This document shows, in pieces, positions 60,368 to 64,000 of a stretch of 64,000 nt of DNA. The notes under the pieces were generated by a model. That model was not told the DNA's origin and made no database searches. It saw only the letters and a program-made list of their open reading frames with translations. Source of the stretch: Afipia sp. GAS231 (lineage in GTDB: Bacteria; Pseudomonadota; Alphaproteobacteria; Rhizobiales; Xanthobacteraceae); NCBI RefSeq assembly GCF_900103365.1, contig NZ_LT629703.1:5876501-5940500 (forward strand), given 5' to 3'. The stretch's first letter is position 1; each line of letters opens with the position of its first letter. The translations under genes were made by a program, and so were the position numbers.

Positions 60368-60469
60368 TCACTGCGCAGACCGCGCAGGGGGTGTTTGCTT
60401 CAACGAGTTCGAACAAGTATTCGATGGTGCGTCGCATGGCAGTGCCTGACAGATGTGTTCTATGGTCAT
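60368..60469 (-). CDS. Putative 33-residue small ORF
   Basis: The frame ATG 60469 to TGA 60368 has a near-ideal GGGAGGT 7 bases upstream and encodes MTIEHICQALPCDAPSNTCS plus 13 residues. An overlapping frame from ATG 60437 to TAA 60321 would encode a 38-residue hydrophobic peptide. Neither has a recognised family. It lies in the 242-bp gap between uricase and the TRAP binding protein, in which nothing else was found. Confidence 0.25.
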   Translation of the reverse strand: MTIEHICQALPCDAPSNTCSNSLKQTPPARSAQ

Positions 60470-60547
60470 GCTGCTACCTCCCGATTCTGGGACGTTCAGG
60501 TTAACAAAATCTGTCTTTGCGGCCGCTGGACGGTCGGGGAGTTCAAT

Positions 60548-61558
60548 GTGGACGCTGTTTCCGGGATCGGCCGTCGCCGATGGGTTGGGAGTCTCTGCGC
60601 GGCAGTGCTGGTAGTCGGCCTGCTTCCCGCCGCGGCGGTTGCCCAGGTCCAGTGGAAGATGACGACCGAATATCCGGAGAGCAACATCTCCGGCATCGGG
60701 TTGGTGACGTTCGGAAAGCTGCTGTCGTCGAAGACGCAGGGCTCGCTGACGACCGCGACCGCGTTCGATAACGAACTGAAAATCAGTGCCCGTGACATGC
60801 CGCAAGCGGCGCAGGACCATCGAGTCGATGGCGGCGATGCGTTCGCGGCGCCGTTGGAATCGTCCGACCCGATATTCGGCCTGTCGGCGCTTCCCTTCGT
60901 GGTGCAGTCGGTCGAGACCGCCAAGGCTGTCAACGCCAAGGCACGGCCGCTCTATGAACGCGCGCTGGCCGCGCAAGGCATGAAGCTGCTCTATGTCACG
61001 ATCTGGCCTGCAACGGGCATCTGGTCGGATCAGCCGCTCAAAGGCGAGGAAGACCTACACGCTCTCGCAGTGAGAGCCTATGACAAGAGTTCGGCCGACG
61101 TCTTGCGTGCCGCGGGCGCTGCGGCGGAATTCCTGGGGTTCAACGAGGCGATTGCCAAGGTCAGGGAGCACAAGCTCAATGCGATCCTGACCTCCGGCGA
61201 TGGCGGTGCAGGCCGAAGGCTGTGGGACGATCTCCGTCACTTCACGCCGATCAACTACGCGATCCCGGTCTCGATCGCGTTCATCCGCAAGGACGCCTTC
61301 GACGGGCTGCCCGCGGATCAGCAAGCCGCGGTCGATGCTGCCGCTGCGGAGACCGAAAACAGCCAGATCGAACTGCTCGTCAACCGCACGGCCGAGAACT
61401 ACGCGCGGATGCGCGCCAACGGCGTCAGCATCGACGAACCGGCGCCGCCGGCCATCATTGCCGCGCTCAAGAAAGCCGGAAGCGGTCCGATCGCGGCGTG
61501 GCAGGCAAAAGCTTCTCCTGAGGCGGCCGCGATTCTGGATTGGGCGAATACGCAGTAA
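60548..61558 (+). CDS. TRAP transporter substrate-binding protein (DctP-type)
   Basis: A 336-residue binding protein with a signal peptide (RRRWVGSLCAAVLVVGLLPAAAVAQ). DctP-type features include QWKMTTEYPESNISGIG, FGLSALPFVVQSVETAKAV, LKLLYVTIWPATGIWSDQ-like segment and NAILTSGDGGAGRRLWDDLRHF. GGGGAG at 60535-60540 lies 7 bases before GTG 60548. No DctQ/DctM genes adjoin it. It probably brings in a purine-related acid or an unrelated carboxylate. Confidence 0.87.
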   Translation: MDAVSGIGRRRWVGSLCAAVLVVGLLPAAAVAQVQWKMTTEYPESNISGIGLVTFGKLLSSKTQGSLTTATAFDNELKISARDMPQAAQDHRVDGGDAFAAPLESSDPIFGLSALPFVVQSVETAKAVNAKARPLYERALAAQGMKLLYVTIWPATGIWSDQPLKGEEDLHALAVRAYDKSSADVLRAAGAAAEFLGFNEAIAKVREHKLNAILTSGDGGAGRRLWDDLRHFTPINYAIPVSIAFIRKDAFDGLPADQQAAVDAAAAETENSQIELLVNRTAENYARMRANGVSIDEPAPPAIIAALKKAGSGPIAAWQAKASPEAAAILDWANTQ

Positions 61559-61563
61559 CGATC

Positions 61564-61643
61564 CGTCATTGCGGGCGAAGCGAAGCAATCCATCTATCCG
61601 CACCAAGGAAGACTGGATTGCTTCGCGACGCTCGCAATGACGG
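61564..61643. repeat. REP-like element, family A copy 2
   Basis: Begins CGTCATTGCGGGCGAAGCG and ends GGATTGCTTCGCGACGCTCG plus CAATGACGG, with ends matching the element at 23976-24060. It lies between convergent genes. Confidence 0.65.
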
Positions 61644-61657
61644 CATCTACCTTCTGC

Positions 61658-64000
61658 CTACTTCCCGAACTTCTCGTGCAGCCCCGGAAACAGCCGGTCC
61701 GGCTTGAACGGAGTCGACGTAAAACGGATGCCGGTGGCGTTGGCGATGGCGTTGCCGATCGCGGGGCCGACCGGGTTGTACGGGCTCTCGCTCATCGATT
61801 TCGCGCCCATCGGACCGATCGAGTCGGACGTATCGGCAAAGAACACTTCGGTGCGCGGGATGTCGGCAAACTGCGGCAGGTGGTAGTCGCGAAACTTCGG
61901 ATTGATGATGCGGCCGGTCTCGTCGATCACCATTTCCTCGTAGAGCGTGGCGCCGAGCGATTGCGCGACGCCGCCTTCGACCTGACCGCGGCACTGCATG
62001 GGATTGGCGACCTTACCCGCATCCGCGGCGTGCACGCTTTTCAAAATCCTGACCTCGCCGGTGAACTTGTTGACCGCGACACGAAAGCCCTGGACGTTGA
62101 AGGCGACCGAGCGCGGCGAGCCCGCCGAATTGCCATTGCCGGAGAGGGTCTTTCCGAGCGCCTGCGCCGAGGCGGCGAGCAGGGCGTAAGGCGTGCGGCG
62201 TCCGGCGCACACGGTTGCATGATTGTCGAGCGAACAGGAATCCGGATTTTCGCCGATCAGCGATGCGGCGAACGCTTTCATCTCGGTGGCCAGTGCTTCC
62301 GCGGCGGCCTGCGTGGCGCGGCCGGCGACGAAAGTGCCCGAGCTGCCATAGGCGCCGGTGTCGTGACCGCCATGCGCGGTATCGGACTGTTTTAGCGTGA
62401 TCCGGTCGACGGTGGTCGCGAGCGCGGACGCGGCGATCTGGCGATGCACCGTGGCGGTGCCGTTGCCGAATTCGGCGGTGCCGACCGTCAGCTCAAAGCC
62501 GCCATCCTCGCGCAGCGATATCTTGCAGTCGGCGAAATGTCCGGCCGGCGGAACGGTATCGATCATGGTCAGCGCGATGCCGTCCCCCAGCAGCCAGTCC
62601 TCGGAAAGGTTTGGCTTGGGCGTGTCGGCGGCCATCGCGCGCTCGACCAGGTCGAGGCACTGGTCGAGGCCGTAGGAGCCATAGAACACGTCGTGATATT
62701 CGGATTCCGGCGGCGACGACATCGGATCGCCGGGCTTGACGATGTTGCGGCGGCGCATCTCGAACGGGCTGATCCCGAGTTGCTTTGCGAGCTCGTCGAT
62801 CGCGGATTCAACTGCGAGCAAGCTCTGCGGCAGGCCGTAGCCGCGAAACGCGCCTGCCGGCACGGTGTTGGTGTAGACGGCTGTCGCATCGACCTTCTTG
62901 TTCGGGCAGTTATAGACCGCGATGGTTTCGCCGACGGAATGAAACAACACCGGACCGGCATGATTGCCGTAAGCGCCGGTGTTGGAGAGCACGTCGAGTT
63001 GCAGCGCCGTCAGTTTGCCGTCTTTGTCGGCGCCGGCGGTGACGGTGACGCGCATCGGATGCCGCGTCGAGGTCGCGACGAATTGCTCCTCGCGGGTCAA
63101 CTCGAATTTCACCGGCCGCCCGGTCTTGAGGGCGGCCAGCGTCAGAATGTCCTCGACGAACATTTCCTGCTTGCCGCCAAAGCCGCCGCCGACCCGTTCG
63201 CAGAACACCCGCACCTTGTCGAACGGCAAATTGAAAAGATCCGCCAGCGCCCGCCGCGTCAAAAACGGCACCTGCGTCGAGGTGCGAACCGTCAGCATGC
63301 CATCGGCATCGACCCAGGCGATGCCGCCATGGGTCTCGAGCGCCGCGTGCTGCACCCGCTGGGTCGTGAAGGTGCCTTGATAGGTCACGGCCGACTGCGT
63401 GAGCGCTGCCGCAACATCGCCGAATTCGCCATGGATTTCGGCGACGATATTGCGCGCCGAATCGCTGATGCGATGCGCTGACGTCTTGTCGCCATGGATC
63501 ACAGGCGCGCCCGGAGCGATCGCCTGCGCCGGATCGATTACGGCAGGGAGAATGTCATAGACGACCTTGAGCCGGCGGCAGGCGTCTTCGGCGGCAGCTT
63601 CGGTCTCGGCGACCACGGCCGCAACCTTCTGCCCGATGAAGCGGACGACGTTGTCGAGCACCTTGGTATCTTCCGGGTCCATCCAGTCTTTTTCGTGCCG
63701 CGCGGTCGAGAACAGCCGATCCGGCGCGTCTTCGTACGTCAGCACGGCATGCACGCCGGCGACGCTGAGCGCAGCGCTCTTGTCGATCGAGATGATTTTG
63801 GCGTGCGGATGCGGCGAGCGCAGCATCTTGATGTGCAGCAGGCCTTCCGGGGCGATATCGAACGTATAACGCTCGGCGCCGCGCACCACGTTCGGCCCGG
63901 CAGGCGCGGGCAGGCTGCGGCCGAACGCGGTACCGGCCGCGGCGTCCTCGACATTGGTCTTGCCGTTCAGCGCATCCTCGATCGCGCGGTATCCGGTACA
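61658..64000 (-). CDS. Fused xanthine dehydrogenase-type molybdenum hydroxylase (2Fe-2S end plus large subunit), partial
   Basis: The frame is open to the right edge of the window, so the N terminus lies beyond 64000. The first visible residues, CTGYRAIEDALNGKTN, are the end of a 2Fe-2S small-subunit domain (C-T-G-Y-x-x-I). A linker and the molybdenum large subunit follow: VRGAERYTFDI, VGGGFGGKQEMFVEDI and GAKSMSESPYN with the catalytic Glu intact. So the small and large subunits are fused in one chain, without an FAD domain between them. Next to uricase it probably oxidises hypoxanthine/xanthine or a related purine. Confidence 0.88.
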   Translation of the reverse strand, partial: CTGYRAIEDALNGKTNVEDAAAGTAFGRSLPAPAGPNVVRGAERYTFDIAPEGLLHIKMLRSPHPHAKIISIDKSAALSVAGVHAVLTYEDAPDRLFSTARHEKDWMDPEDTKVLDNVVRFIGQKVAAVVAETEAAAEDACRRLKVVYDILPAVIDPAQAIAPGAPVIHGDKTSAHRISDSARNIVAEIHGEFGDVAAALTQSAVTYQGTFTTQRVQHAALETHGGIAWVDADGMLTVRTSTQVPFLTRRALADLFNLPFDKVRVFCERVGGGFGGKQEMFVEDILTLAALKTGRPVKFELTREEQFVATSTRHPMRVTVTAGADKDGKLTALQLDVLSNTGAYGNHAGPVLFHSVGETIAVYNCPNKKVDATAVYTNTVPAGAFRGYGLPQSLLAVESAIDELAKQLGISPFEMRRRNIVKPGDPMSSPPESEYHDVFYGSYGLDQCLDLVERAMAADTPKPNLSEDWLLGDGIALTMIDTVPPAGHFADCKISLREDGGFELTVGTAEFGNGTATVHRQIAASALATTVDRITLKQSDTAHGGHDTGAYGSSGTFVAGRATQAAAEALATEMKAFAASLIGENPDSCSLDNHATVCAGRRTPYALLAASAQALGKTLSGNGNSAGSPRSVAFNVQGFRVAVNKFTGEVRILKSVHAADAGKVANPMQCRGQVEGGVAQSLGATLYEEMVIDETGRIINPKFRDYHLPQFADIPRTEVFFADTSDSIGPMGAKSMSESPYNPVGPAIGNAIANATGIRFTSTPFKPDRLFPGLHEKFGK

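Noticed and set aside
1..64000. CRISPR arrays, insertion sequences, tRNA and rRNA genes
   Set aside because: No regularly spaced direct repeats, transposase motifs or cloverleaf/rRNA sequence were noticed on reading; a profile search (tRNAscan-SE, ISfinder) would be decisive.

Overview
The window looks like chromosome of a Bradyrhizobium/Rhodopseudomonas-type alphaproteobacterium (Nitrobacteraceae). This rests on high GC with strong third-position G/C bias, many solute-binding-protein importers (ABC, TRAP, TTT), several REP-like palindromic elements of the kind common in that group, and a perfect FixK/FNR-type box. No rRNA, tRNA, CRISPR array, transposase or integrase was found. The genus is inferred from style and family content, not from a marker gene.

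Layout. 1-2.2 kb: a quinone oxidoreductase, a small exported DUF2147-like protein and a gene-free stretch with a hairpin repeat. 2.2-5.9 kb: a URC-type uracil catabolic operon (URC1/GTP cyclohydrolase II-like, URC4/DUF1688, a uracil phosphoribosyltransferase homologue with an altered PRPP loop) facing a dCMP-deaminase-like gene. 5.9-11.5 kb: a VOC protein divergent from a molybdenum hydroxylase large subunit (catalytic Glu replaced by Gln), a class III CoA-transferase and a frameshifted DapA-family aldolase. 11.5-18.8 kb: a complete peptide-type ABC importer with an M20 amidohydrolase. 18.9-24 kb: a TTT-binding protein/two dehydrogenases/GntR operon divergent from a carboxymuconolactone decarboxylase-like and an amidohydrolase gene. 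24-36 kb: an aromatic-CoA catabolic region (bifunctional flavoprotein of the 2-aminobenzoyl-CoA monooxygenase/reductase type, aryl-CoA ligase, enoyl-CoA hydratase, SDR, RidA, two paralogous cupins, MarR regulator, LivK-like binding protein). A shared operator-like sequence occurs four times in it. 36-43.7 kb: a hexuronate/aldonate locus (UxuB-like, GntR/FCD, TRAP DctPQM, L-idonate dehydrogenase-like, UxuA).

43.7-55.4 kb is more accessory: a small-protein pair, a SulP transporter without STAS next to the FixK box, a PaiB protein, a large exported protein with a phospholipase A2-like motif, DUF2889, a quinone oxidoreductase, an LLM monooxygenase, an aldose epimerase, and a two-gene unit with a nucleoside-phosphorylase-fold protein. 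The PLA2-like gene and the phosphorylase unit look lower in GC than their surroundings by eye. 55.5-64 kb is a purine/urate degradation locus: DUF3830, PuuE allantoinase, fused UraD-UraH, NCS2 permease, uricase, a TRAP binding protein, and a fused xanthine-dehydrogenase-type gene running off the right edge.

The strongest candidates for something little described are the four-copy operator linking the aryl-CoA genes, the URC operon with its non-canonical phosphoribosyltransferase loop, the Glu-to-Gln molybdenum hydroxylase, the PLA2-like exported protein and the phosphorylase-fold pair.
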